A DNA stretch of 64,000 nucleotides. It comes from Bactericera cockerelli. Taxonomy: Eukaryota; Arthropoda; Insecta; Hemiptera; Triozidae. The stretch is from positions 17,320 through 81,319 of the forward strand of contig JAMCCL010000113.1 of NCBI GenBank assembly GCA_024516035.1. Direction: 5' to 3'. The notes under the pieces were generated by a model. That model saw only the letters and a list, made by a program, of their open reading frames with translations. It was not told the DNA's origin and ran no database searches. Both the position numbers and the translations under genes were made by a program. Positions 39,215 to 52,884 of this stretch are shown here, one piece after another (position 1 is the first letter of the stretch; every line of letters begins with the position of its first letter).

Positions 39215-42200
39215 TTAAACTTCCAGGTGCAGCAGGTAGGTTTTGATCTCCATGGGTTTGAGTTTGACTCCGAATGGGTTTTGAACCCAGGGTGCGGGCT
39301 CGGTGACATTTATCGCCGTCAGATTCTGACCCTCATATCTCCACTTGAGTTTTGAGTTCAGCGAGGCTTTCGGTTTGTTCCCGCTCAACACAAGCTCCTC
39401 CATTTTGTAAGGATTCAAATGTGTAAACAAATCCTGGGGACATAAGAAAATAGGTATCCAGATAGGTACATCAATAATTTGAGTTGGTAGTTACTTATAA
39501 ATTTAATATATGTATTTAACAGCAAAGTATAACACAGAACGATTGAGGTATTATTTTTTACTCATAATGACGTGAAACGGAAGAGCTAGTTTTTTATTTT
39601 TTACATTATAATAATTATATATTTTTGAAACTAGTCGAATGAAAGTGAAGAGTCCTCTTTTTTCACGGTCTAAAAAAAGTATCATTCATTGGATTTTTGT
39701 GTGGCTCTCGGCTAAGAATAAGACCACGGAGGGTTCCCCTGTCGTAGAAGGCGAATAAAGTTGAACGAAAAGCCTTAACAAGACCGAACGGTCAGCTCTG
39801 GTTAACCAGAATTTGAAGAATAAAAAAAAAGTGATTTTTGGGACTCTGGTTTATTTACATTAAAGATATCGGTGTTTGTTTACATATCTTCTTCTTACCG
39901 AACCAAAAGCCATGACCGAGCGAACGGGCCGGTCCACTCCAGTCAGGATGGTTCGGTCAAATAAAGAAAAGTGAATTTCAGTAACCAGGCAGGTCAGCTC
40001 TGGTTCGCTTCGTTAAAAAAACCGCTTTAACAGGAAAATCTCTCAGAAGCTACCTAATGTTGAAATCTTCAAAAAAAAAAAAAAAAAAAACAGGTCTTCA
40101 TAAATTTCTCAAGAGCCACTACGAAGCGGTTCAAATGACTGCTCAAACAAGGTTGAAGGGTGGTATGCAGAGTCCTCACTGAAGGGATGCCTGGGTCATT
40201 TGTCCCTTCAGCTGATTTTGTTATGCAGCGACGTTTGTTTGAAGCGCCTGTGCGTATGCGCATTCAGATGTCTCTTGAAATAATAATTGTCAAGGTTGAA
40301 GTTTTCCCTATAATAAGCTCGGGACCACCTATAGTGAACCCTTTAGGGATAAAAAAAACGTCTCTGCATACCAGCCATCCGCACAGGACAAAAGCTATAG
40401 ATCCACTTCCCAGTAAAGAAAGTACCAAAAAGTCCTTACTCCAGAGAGTCCAGAGTATCAGGGTGAGAAGCTAATGCACCAGAAGAAGTTAAAGATGTCA
40501 AAAACCTCAACTATACTCTCTTGCAGATCGGAGAGTACAGAGGTGACATCGGAAACCCCAACTCAAAGCAGCTTTGCTTCTCAAAGCTTTGTAAATGCCC
40601 TGAATTCTGTGAAAGTGGGTGTATTTCTGAAGAATTTTCGGAATGAGTCCCGGCCACAAATGTTCATAACTCACTCTCTCAAAAGAGCAAAAGAAATGCT
40701 TTGTCTGAGCAAAGAGGAATTACGAATCCTTACTGGCTTTCTAACAGGCCATTGTAGCCTCGACTACTATTTAAACAAGATGGACATAGCTCAAGACCCA
40801 AAATGCAGTCTCTGTAATGAGGCCCCAGAGACAGTATAACATTATTCTCTGTTATACTGCCTTTCACGAGCAGCCTTTCACGCTTGACTGAAACACTTCG
40901 CAAGGCTAATTCTAGCACCTAAGAATATACTGAAATCTTAAGCTACATTAAAAACTTTTATCTCTTTTAGAGTGACAGGGGCATGTCATAAAAGATCTAT
41001 TTAAGGTCGCAACAAAGAGCTTTCGTAGCCGACAGCCCTACTTATACCAATATCAATCATACATTAGTTTATATTAAGTAATGGCCTACCATATTAGGAG
41101 AACATCTACTAACCTTTACTGAAAAGCTGGTTGGTAGCGAGAACACCGGATCTTCTTTCTTGTCGAAAATGTTCTCGAATCTCACCAGCACTGTTGAGTT
41201 GGTCCACTGTTCCAGGGTCAGGACGTGAATATTTCGAGGTAGCAGTGAAGATTTTATCAGACTAAACTGGAAACAAAAATTGAAAAGAAAATAATACAAC
41301 ACAAAGCGCCGAATTATAAAACAGGATTAGATTTAATCTAATCCTGGACACTATACCTTAACTCGGGCTTTAGTACACTGTGATTGGTTGAAACTCCGAC
41401 TTGAGGGCCCTAATATATGTTTGTATGAGTGTGGTGGTATGTTTGTAACAAAGCATTAAAAGAAAAAGTTAACTTTTTGGTTCGTTGGTATATTGGATGT
41501 CTTTCTATAGATAGCTAACTTGCTTTATTGAGCCCAGTAAATTTTAAGACTATACTTCAAAGAAAAACTATACGAAAAACTTCAATAGTTTTTTTATTTT
41601 TAATAATACATATTATTACTTCCGATAGTATCATTCTAATATTAGATTAGAAGTATTTGTATTTTTTTTTTATCTTACCGAATTAGTTTTGGCGCTGATT
41701 TTGAAGTCTGCCGAGCTTTGTACGGCGGCTTTGGACACGGTGAGCCACGGGCGGTACACATTCTGAGCGTTCCTCAGGCGGTAGTGTTTGGCCGCCCGGC
41801 GGGGGTCGCCCAGATGAACAATATGAGTACCCCTGGCCACTAGACCCTGGGAGAAGGCGACCTCGTCCAGGGGCTCCCGCACGCCCTTGTTGTCGTCATA
41901 GAGGAGACGGCGGTGCAGCTGTGAAGGGGAAGGAAGAGAATGCCGTGGGCATTAGCACCGCCCTTGATCGAGTTTTGTTCTATTTATCTCATTTTCTATG
42001 TATTGTATATATTCTACTGCCATTGGCAGATGTTATAGTGGGAATTTCGAAAAATCCCGTCTTATTGCACATCTAGACTATAAGACAAAGCTACCTACCA
42101 AATTTCAGCTTCCTAGGACTTACCAGTTCGGAGAAACAGTGATGAATCAGTGAGTGAGTGAGTCAGTCAGTCAGTGAGTGAAACTCTCTTTTATAAGTAT

Positions 42201-45200
42201 AGATGTAAATTAAACTTGATCCAATATGTTTAACAAGCAGGCTGTCGCCCGCTTTGCGGGCCGAGGCATGGCCGTGAAAGCAAAAAATCCTTTTTCGCCA
42301 ATGGCAGGTGTTGTAGTGGGAGTTTCGAAAAATCCCTTATTGCACATCTAGACTATAAGACAAAGCTACCTACCAAATTTCAGCTTCCTAGGACTTACGG
42401 TTTGGGCTGTAGAGCGATGATCAGTCAGTGGTCAGTGACTTTGACATTTATATATTAAGATAAGCAGGAGTTGAGATTATTTCTGTTTATCCTGCAAGAA
42501 TGAGACTAAAGAGTCCGTTTACTCTCACCGTCTTACTTGATACTTGAATAGGTGAGTAAAAGAACCGGGAATGTCTCAATTTACATTTTTTTCATATGAT
42601 AAAATGGAATGTATCTATTCCTGTTTACCATTCCTTCAAATATGGGTATATATCCTTAAAAAGTATGATTTTTTTTATCATTACGAGTGATGGGGGAACC
42701 TATACATCACAGCAAAATAGTAGTCACCGGGGCCGAGCAAGTTAGCGCGCTAGGCATTGCACGCATGGTGACCTGGGTTTGATCCAGGGCAGGAATTTTT
42801 CTGCTTGGTACTTGGATGTTCGGGGTCCACTTATACCTCGTGAGGAAAAATGAGTACGAGTAGCAGCTTTGATGTGTGCAAAGACCAGTGACGGAATTAT
42901 GGGGAAAAATAAGGTGTTGAAATATTCAAGGAAAATAAAAAATCCTATAATTCTGCGCTGCCCAGGAGTTAATAACTTTTATATATTATTGTCATTGAGT
43001 ATGCATTATTGGCATCATGAATATTACCAGATACGAGTACAAAGCTTTAAAGAGATATTTACAATTTTATAATTATAGGAATCTTTATGAATTTACTATT
43101 TACGTGCTATTATACTTTTTGAAAACAAAACTTTAGAAATTTTGTTCACTCCGTCAAGCTTGAATAAAATTTACCAGCAACTTGCAAAAATAAAGTTATG
43201 CAAATTAACTATTCGGTGTGATTTTGTTCAACGTGGTGGCAAAAGCTGGTATGTAACAAGTTTTGTCGACTTCTCATGGATGATGCGCAGTGTGTATGAT
43301 ATTTAATTAGATATAGATATATTATATAGGGTACCTACCTAAGTTCCTAAGTAGTAAATATGTTCCATGTAGATACTGTCTGTATCTACATGGAAATTAT
43401 GTATGTTTAGACGGATCATGGAATAAGTAATTAGTTTTGCATTTTAAGAATACCAGAAAATGTCCCTTGATTTGTATAAATAAATATCTAGATCGTCATT
43501 AAAAGTGTTCTTGTTTTAGGGGGAGGGTCATCATTAAAAGTGTTCTTTTTTAGGGGGAGGGGGCGGTTCTCAGATAAAACTAAATTAGGTATCTTCACTT
43601 ATAATAGTGAAGCTATTACCATGAAGCAAAAAGTATTAAAGATGGAACTAAAGATTATAATTTTAATTTAAGACATGATATTTACTTTAAGTACCAAGTC
43701 CAGCGCTTACATAGCCTCAGATTTTAAGAAAATATTGTTTTTGAGAAAATCAGTGTGCTTTGCAAAGAAGAGAACTGAAACATTTGAACTGTTTTTGAGA
43801 TTAATCCTTATCAAGATCGGAGTCTCTTGGGACGATACTAATATTTCTCATTCAACTCGTTAGGGCAGCGAGAAGAAAATTGAATATCCCACACCAAGAA
43901 TAGTAATAAAACGAGAAAGTTGAGGAAGAGAGAGTGAAAACGTACAATATGAAAATAAAGAAAGGTTTTCATGAAGATTGGACGAAAGCTAGCTCTAAAA
44001 GAGAGGAAATTGTATTGTTTTATTTTAGAAAAAGAGAAAAGGTTCAAGTAGAAAAGGACAATGAGAGGGAGGGAAATCCAGACAAAAAAGCATTTTCGCT
44101 TAATTTTAATGCTTCAACAAAACACGGAAACTGCGTAGGTATTTAATTTTTCACATTACTATTAATTCACGTTCTTCTTTATTCTCTTTTTCTTGATATA
44201 ATTCTACCTTCTTACCTCTTACACGCTGTTATTTTAACTACTTTTACAGTTCTTTATTTCATGTTGAAATTATTCACTCCAAGTATACCTATTTCTTCGT
44301 CTTTCTTTTCCTCTTTCTGATGATTCATCTCTTTTGACTCAACAATTAGTTTTTCTACTTCTATTACACCCACCTAATTTGAATTCTTTTACTTTTGTAA
44401 CTGTTCCGTTCCCACATTGTAGTAAAGCGCTTTCTTTTCGCTTAGGACTTTCATAATAACAACAGTTGAGTTTTATGCTTGAAAAAACTCTTTGAGCAAC
44501 TTTAAACATTTCAACAAGCTCTGCTATTAAAGATATTATTTGAATAATTACACATTAACATAAATATCTACGTTAAATGCTATGATAATTATTATTGTCA
44601 CTCTTTCTCGGCTTACCTAAGGAGACATAATTGCAAGAGTTTTTCTCAGGAAAATTGTAAAAGCCTTAACATAAAAAGAGCTGAATATTTTTTCTTTCTC
44701 AAAGAAAAGAAAAAAGAAAAGAAAAAATAAGACAAGGAAAAAAAAGGAAGAAGAAAAAACATCAATGCATTTTTAGAATCTTTTTCTTTAATTATCATTT
44801 GAAATCTGAAATTTCTCAATAGGTAAATAAAGCAAAATAAAATTACTTTGATTCTTTCTTAAATTTTGTTGGTTGTTTCAACAAATTGGGAAATTCCTTT
44901 TCGAGGGTAAAAACCCTTTCTCTCACAATCATGGCCGAGTCCAATGATGAGGGTTTTAAGTACATACCTAATCCTCTTGGAGAATCAAGCTCCTCAATTT
45001 TCGCCCGGTTAGGTTGTCAAAGAAGTTGCCCCAAAATATGATGTTCAAGTCGCATTACGAGTTTTTCCAACACCATGTGTTTTTATTTATGGACTCAACT
45101 TGAAGTTTTCAAGACATTGACTTTTCTTTCTAGAGTGGTTTTATCACCCATCTTATTTGTTCATTTTCGCTGGTTTGTAAGTTTCCACTGAATGGACGAT

Positions 45201-48200
45201 GGAACCGCAACCGATTAAAAGAGTTTAAAAAAATCCACCAAATTAATCAAGCTCGCCGGTAGGCGAGCGCTCGTCAAGTAGCGCCAGCCAACCGGCCTAT
45301 ATTAACACGAAACAGAGTTTATATGTATTTTGTTTTATTCTTTTCGCCCACTTCCCGCTAACTTTTATCAATTTTTATTTCAAATTCGTCATGAGACGCA
45401 AAAATAGATTGTGTTTCACGAAAGCGCGAGGTTCCTACGTACAGTTAAAGTCGTTTTCTGGCCACGCGTAAAATCTTGAATTTCATGAAATTATTCATAC
45501 GGGTTTTTTTTTCAGACCAATTTTCTGTCAAGGGTACAGCAACGTGTGCTTATCGTGGAAAGACGTGAGCTACGTTTTTGGATAGGGAATTTTTATTTCT
45601 GCATACCTTTTATAGTTTCAAGTATTTATTTTTTATAGGATAAGAGATATAGCCTTCTAAAATAAAACCGGAAAGTTGCACAGAGCCGCCCCTGGTTATC
45701 TTGGAGCTGCGATTGTGGTATTTTTTGAAAGGACTTATCATAGGAAAAAATATAAAAATATAACCAAAGTATTACACTGGACCAAACTTGAGTTATAGCC
45801 TTTGAAAGGAATACTTATTATGGAGCCCAGAGCCGTCCATTGTTATCCTAGAGATGTATTTTTGGTGTTTTTAGAAAGGTCTAGTCAAAGGGAATGAGAT
45901 CACTTAATTTCAGATGGTTGAAACAAGTACAAAAGTATTTAAAGCTCTCTAAAGGAATATCTATAATGAACCCTGGAGCCACGCCTAATTATACCATATG
46001 GATGACTGAAGGTTCTTACTAAAGGTCTAATTACGCAAAATTATACTACGATGTAAATAAATTTTTAGAAAAATCAGCGACAGTGTGAGACATAAAAAGA
46101 AAAAACTGATTTTATATTAATTATGAGAGTAACAAAAAAAACTTCGCCTCACATAGAACTTAAAATAAGGGTGTGATTTAATCGTCTTTGCCTCATCCAA
46201 GCTGCCAACAGACCAATTAATGATAGGAGAAATAATAAAATTATAAAAAGTTCAAAAAGGCATTGCTGTCCAGCAGTACGGCCATGCCTTAGTAAATTTG
46301 AAATTTAGTCCCGTTGCAAAGCACGGGCAAACGGCTAGTGTTTTATAACTTCATTCAAAGATTTCTACATCAAGAGGTAAACTAGGTCTATATTATGAGA
46401 AGTGTATAAAATATTGGCCAGTAAGAGGCAAAAATATTGATTAATGTAGATCAAATGATAAATATAATAAAATATTACGTATTGAGCAGTCTTTGTGGTC
46501 GTCGACTGGTGTAGGTAAAACACAAAGTTTGCAAGGTGACCTGGGTTCGAATCCCGGCTAGGTAGAATTTTTTACTCTGTACTTTGGATGGCCGGTTTTC
46601 TGTTATATCTCGTGAGAAAAAAAACAGTAGTTACTAGTTTGGGTCAACCTCCTACGACCGTTTCGAATGAAGTGAGTATGGTTTAACAGTTTAACTTGAT
46701 CAACATTGATATGTCACAATCTAACACTATCGGTCTACATGTATGTAACGTGATATAAGTTGCATATTTTGTCCAATCGAGCTGAAATTTTCAGGGTATG
46801 TTTCATGGATACATGTTTGCCTATTATTAATAATTATTAAATGTATATCTAGCCAGCCTCCGTGGCTTAATGGTTGTGACTACTACCCGTAGTCCAGAGT
46901 TCGCGAGTTCAACTCTCGGTTGGGGTAGACTTTTCGACAAAAATTCTGTTTCATTCAAACACGTGAGGCTGGCATTTCCGGCCCTACCCAGGCTGGGTGA
47001 GGTTAATATGGGTAGCTGGTACGATTCCCAGCGAATGGAGGGTAAAACCCCCGTCCTGACTATCTCAGTCAGGACGTTAAAACCAAATAGAATCAACTGG
47101 TCACAATAGATCTAATTAGGTCACAGTGTTAATTGTAAGGGTTTCATTGGATACCCTGCATCCAGGTCACATAATAATAATAAAAAATTTTTTTAGAAAA
47201 AACAAATCAAGTTTTAACTTGTTCGAAAGTTCTTGCGATAAGGAGTTATTATCAAAAAAATTATTTTTCTGGAATTTACGGTCAACGAGTTATAGGTCAA
47301 AATATATGGATATTACGCAGAACGTTCGACCCTGTATCTCGAGAACGGTAAGTCGTAGCTCACTGAAATTTATTGTAAAGAAATTCTCTCTATGAGACCT
47401 TTAAAACAATATGCCACAAGACATACCATTCTATTTAAGATTTTAAAGTTGGTCCATGCCCAGCCTGACTCGGGCCGTGTAGGCAAATTTTTTTTGGCTG
47501 AAAATTAATCCTCCTAAAAATTAAGGAATACGGGTTTTTGCGTTTTCTTGTATTTATAGCCATTTTCGAGATACGGGGGGTGGGGTGAGACTTTATGCTC
47601 ACCCTGTATATGGGTCATCATTTCTTAAAGCCATAGGTAGTAAGAAACACAGTTTCAATCAATCGGACGGTTTAGGGAAGTGTAGATTATGTAACTCAGT
47701 TTTTAAACTAGGAAATGGAACTTCTAATTTATTGAAACACTAGCGGTTTACACCCGCCGCTTCGCCAGCCCATCACACACACAAAACACACCACACCACC
47801 ACACACAACACACACCACACACAAATCACACACACACACACACATACCACATTCACACCACACCGCACAGAAAAGTAAAAATATGACAAAAAAATTGTGT
47901 CACAATCCATTTATTGTCCTTACCCGGCATAGCTCAAGAAGGGCTCATCAGAATTTTGCGATCGATATGTCAAAGGAAAGCTCAGACTCTTGCCTAAAAC
48001 TTTCTCACTTTGAGTTGATATGTCGTCACTTCAAATTTCAAAAAAAAAAAAAAACAAAAAAAATGTCAATTAGGTCACAATATTTTACGTGTTACCCATC
48101 CATTTTTTTACCTTACCTGGCGTAGCTCAAGAACGGCTCATCAGAAATTCGCGATCGATATGTCAATTGAAAGCTGAAACCCTTGCCTAAAACTTTCTGG

Positions 48201-50246
48201 CTTTGAATTGAAAGGTCGTTGCGACAAATTTCGAGAAAAAATGTCATTTAAGTCTAAGAACGTAAAAGAAATTGTGGCGCCCTTCCAATTTTCAGGACTC
48301 GCCCTTTTGAGCGGGGCTGGCACCCCAGTTAGAATTTTATGAAATCCTTTCTTATTGCACATCTTTAATATAGAAAGAAGCTATATATTAATTTTCAGCC
48401 ACCAGAAAACCGGTACGGAGAAACAGTGATGAAAAGGTAAAAAGATGAAAGAGGGCAATTTTTCATGCAAATGCGCCCTTTTTCCCCCGTGGCAGGCGCC
48501 CCAGTGGGAATATTTCAAAATCCTTTCTTATTGTGCATTAAAGACACAAAAGTGACCTACATGCCTAATTTCAGTTTCCTAGGACTTACTAGTGCTGAGA
48601 AATCGAGATGAATGAGTGAGTGACTGTCACGTGAGTGAGTGTTAACTTTCGCATTTATATATATAGATTTAAAACCAAAACACCTAACAAATTTTGTGAA
48701 CCGAGATTTATCTCCTGTACAAATTCAGAATGCAATTTTGTGAGATTTAGTTCGTGTACTGAATGATGAAAGAAACGGTGCTTTTGTACTTGGTTCTTGA
48801 GTAATTACTCGATTCCACTATTCCATTTACATCCGCTCGCAGAATCTCAAAAACCAAGTACAAAAGAACCTGGGTAAATACTCGGTACTTTTATGTAATC
48901 GATTACTGAAGTACCGGTTCTATGAAATACTCGGTATCACCCATCTCTAATTATTGCCAACAATACTGAAACGGGGTACTTTTCTCTTAGTGAATCTAGC
49001 AGTGGGCTTCAAAATTTGAAAAGATCAACAAAATTGCTGAGCGCTATCTAGTGTCACTGAAAGGATCACACTTGTTATCTCAAGATTTCTCCTCTCTTCA
49101 GAAAGTACTATAAAATTTTCTCTCAGCATTTCTAAAGTTTCTTTTTTGTTTGCGGGGCTTGATGGAAAAAGGGTGTAAGTCGATTTACGCCCTTTTTGCA
49201 TCACTGATTGTGGAAAATCAATTAAATCAAAAAGTAGTGATATCCCCCAAAAAACACTTCGTGTAAAAATAGTCGTCAAGTGTTGGAATAGTTAAAAAGA
49301 ACTGATATCAAAAACGTCAATTTTCTATGTTTCAAGGAATTATTTTCACGTAATTAGTCACACAACAAAATAATACTCTTGAAAGAACCATGTTGTATAG
49401 TTACAGAACCACGTCCTTGACTACTGCACACTGTTTTGTTAGCAGATTACTACACATCAATTTCAGAACAAAACAGTATGCAGTAGTCAAGGACGTGGTT
49501 CTGTCACTATACAACATGGTTCTTTCAAGAGTATTATTTTGTTGTGTGACTAATTACGTGAAAATAATTCCTTGAAACATAGAAAATTGACGTTTTTGAT
49601 ATCAGTTCTTTTTAACTATTCCAACACTTGACGACTATTTTTACACGAAGTGTTTTTTGGGGGATATGTCTTTCTAGACTCTAGACAAATGATTACAATT
49701 TTGCAGATAAAATCATAACGATCTATTAGAATGATGACTAACTCTTTGTGGTGTTTTAACGTTATAATTTATAACGTTGAAATCATCAAATTTGATCACC
49801 GATATAGTTCACAGAAAATACCTATTATTTTGACAACAGCTCGATAAAGCCTCTCGCTATTTGCTATATCAGCAAAATCCTCAACCTACCTCAATCGACA
49901 GTAAAGGACTATAAACAGGGAGCAGACTAGCCAACCCTAACAAGCCAGGCTAGCTTGCAGTTTTCTAAGGGTTTAATGGCTTACAAAGAAAACTCCAAGT
50001 CCTCATGATGGTTGATCGCACATAGAAATATAATAATATGGTTCAGGACGAGCCAACTTTGAAATAAAGTTGGCTGGAGACCATCACTCACCCCTTCAGC
50101 TGTAGCCAAGCTGGCTACAAGAACAACAACAACAGTAAAATTAACGTTCGACAAAAGTTTGTTATTTCAAAAATTTAATGTATTATTATTATTATTATTT
50201 AACTCTTTATTGGTCAACTACATACATTCAACAAAATAGGACATGC

Positions 50247-50283
<37 letters not shown>

Positions 50284-52839
50284 GAATATGTAGGTAGTGA
50301 ACGGGGCGAGGTTAAAGCCTGTGGCTTTCTCTTCCACCGAACCCCATAGGATATAAAAAATAATGAAAAAAATAAATAATAAATACTTGTAAAAAAGTAG
50401 AAGGAATTATTATTTTTTTACTCACCATAATCTCTATTGAGCCGTTCGACATACTTGAGGCTCCCTCTGGTCGGTCAACAATTACATTCAACCGCTGTTT
50501 CTTGTCAGCGATGTACACGCCGGTAGTGATGGGGTAGTAGTTACTAGCTATGGGCTCCGTTATTGTCAAATTCCATGAGTTGCGATTATTCCGGACCCGT
50601 TTCATCCAACGGCGCCCATTCGAGTCGGTGAAAAATGTGGAGTTGTTTCCTATGTCCGTCTCGTATACTGTGACTACTTCCTTGCCCAGCCATTCACTGA
50701 AAATAATAAAGTATAGGTAAAACATATCATTTTTTGAAAGAAAAAAATAATAATAAAAAAATGTTAATTTTACGTCATTTTTTACGTATACGGTATGAAA
50801 AAATAAAATAAAAATCAGCATGAAATAGGAATATCACAATTAATTACACCTAAATTAGCCACGGTAAATAGTTAACTCAGAAAAGTTTTGCTTCTATCCC
50901 TGGACCCCTAGATCCAGGCTTTTGTAACCTACTATATAATACTCCACAGGTTGTCGGCTGCCAGCAGGTATTTACTTACTCAACAGGGATTGGTCCGACT
51001 TGCCAGATGAACTCTATGTTTTCGTCGTTGCTGTAGAGCCGTATGGTCTGGCTCACCCATGGGGTGAACACTTGGTGGATTTCGGTCACGTTCTTGCCTG
51101 AAGTCATGAGAAGGTAAGATGCAGAAATATGTTTATGTGGAGATAATATAGGTTGTGTAAATAAATGATAATAATATGTATAATGTGTACTACTGTTGGT
51201 AAGACACGATATTCAAGTTGTATATTAGAGTACCTATTATGAATTCAAATACTTCTGTACATAATGTAAATGGAAGCAAATGTGCGGGACTCAGAATCCC
51301 GTGTTCATAGAGAAAAGATCTGAGCAAACATTAGTCTACAACTCTACAGTTTTGGGGCAAGCAGGCAAAATAGGATATAAAGAGTTTCGTAAGCTATATT
51401 TTTTAGTATTCAAAGAAAGGTCAGTTGGCAAAAATGTTTCATAATGACCTCTCGTTAGGTAAATAATTACTTTCCACCCGGGTTTTTTTCTCTCTATACT
51501 CACTACTCAGTACCAAGTAGATTGAGTAATGAGTAGGTAGGTAGGTACCTCCTTACCTTTGTAAATGCTAATCTCGGCAAAAATATTCACCGCGATTCTT
51601 TCGTTCCGGTACCTTCTTACCTTTGTAAATGCTAATCTCGGCGAAAATATTCACCGCGATTCTTTCGTTCCGGTACCTTCTTACCTTTGTAAATGCTAAT
51701 CTCGGCGAAATTATTCACCGCATTTCTTTCGTTCCGTGCCGGGCGGAAGATATACGCCCCTGACGCCCGATTGGATGGGTTGTAGTTGTAGCCCTTCATT
51801 CCCTCGTAGTAGTAGAAGTTCTGCCTGAAGGCTGACTTCACGCCATTCCTGACAATGTGCTCCACCAGCCCCGAAGTGCCGTTGAAAATCAGTTGAATTT
51901 TCTGAAAGCGAGAAATAATAATAACAATAATATCGCCTTATTTATACTGCCCGATTTGGACTATTAAAGTCCCAATATTCCAGCAGTAAGCTCACAAGAC
52001 CAATTAATAAGTGGTAAAAATCCCAAATGGGAAGGTAACTTGTCATGTCCCGGCTGGGTTTCGAACCCGCGACCTTTGAAATCTCTGGATTCACAAAAGG
52101 TACAGACAAAGGCAAGCGAAGGTACTATGTTTATTAGTTTACTGCTTATTGCTTACCAAAACAACTAGAGACAAAAATTTCGGTGTCAAACAACAACAAT
52201 CATCACTCTTCACAGTTCCACACGTGCAGTTTTGAGTCGCCTCCATCTTTTTCATTTTATTAGATGGTTCACTGAGGTATGAAATTTGAACTTATTGAAA
52301 AATAAAAGTAATAGACTATATTTTTAATTAATAGAAAATTGGTTGTAACTAATTGTTGGCAGTTAGGTACCTATAATGGACTATAGTTCATGGCATCCTA
52401 CCAAATCCCAAGAAATTTCAAAGTACATATTATTATAGGATCATTGCCCATCCTTGATAGGTTATCAAAACTTAACAGTTCATCCCACATTACTTCAACT
52501 CTAATAATATTCCTTTTTCTAACTCAGTTAAGAACTCGGGCCTTTTATTTGATTCAAATTTATCTTGGAACTCATATAAAACACGATCTCATCATCTCCT
52601 AAATATCCCCATTCGTTATAAAGATTTCATGAGTAAGAGTTTCTCTGTTAATGCTGCACGGTTTCCACCGACCTTCAGAGGAACTCAGATTCTCGGAAAG
52701 CCGTTGATTAAGATGAAATTAAAGGAATATAATTATGGTTAATTTGGGTCATTATATTTTTTTGTACTTTTTATCTTTAAGTTGCTAATCCCCCCCTTCT
52801 CTCCTCCCTTTTCCCCCTTCTCCCAAATTTTATTTGTTT

Positions 52840-52884
<45 letters not shown>

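Larger units (their letters stand above)
45226..49667 (+). repeat. Left arm of a 4.4 kb inverted duplication
   Basis: Matches 59318-63715 in reverse complement. From about 46060 to 49667 the arms agree almost base for base. The differences I found are homopolymer lengths, for example 5 versus 6 T near 47537, four versus three G near 47583 and 3 versus 4 A near 48178. From about 45226 to 46060 they diverge more, because the right arm there looks error-rich. It contains a Helitron tail, two SINEs, a Helitron-like element and a hairpin MITE, and lies in intron 6 of the mannosidase. Confidence 0.92.

Noticed and set aside
40160..40474. Extra exon of the mannosidase or a separate gene
   Set aside because: No match to the mannosidase frame, no splice support, and it is next to a LINE remnant on the same strand.
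48141..48362. Short frames in the inverted arms (also near 49025, 49390, 46870 and mirrored copies)
   Set aside because: They lie in Helitron-like, SINE or MITE sequence. They appear twice only because the arm is duplicated, and change length at homopolymers.
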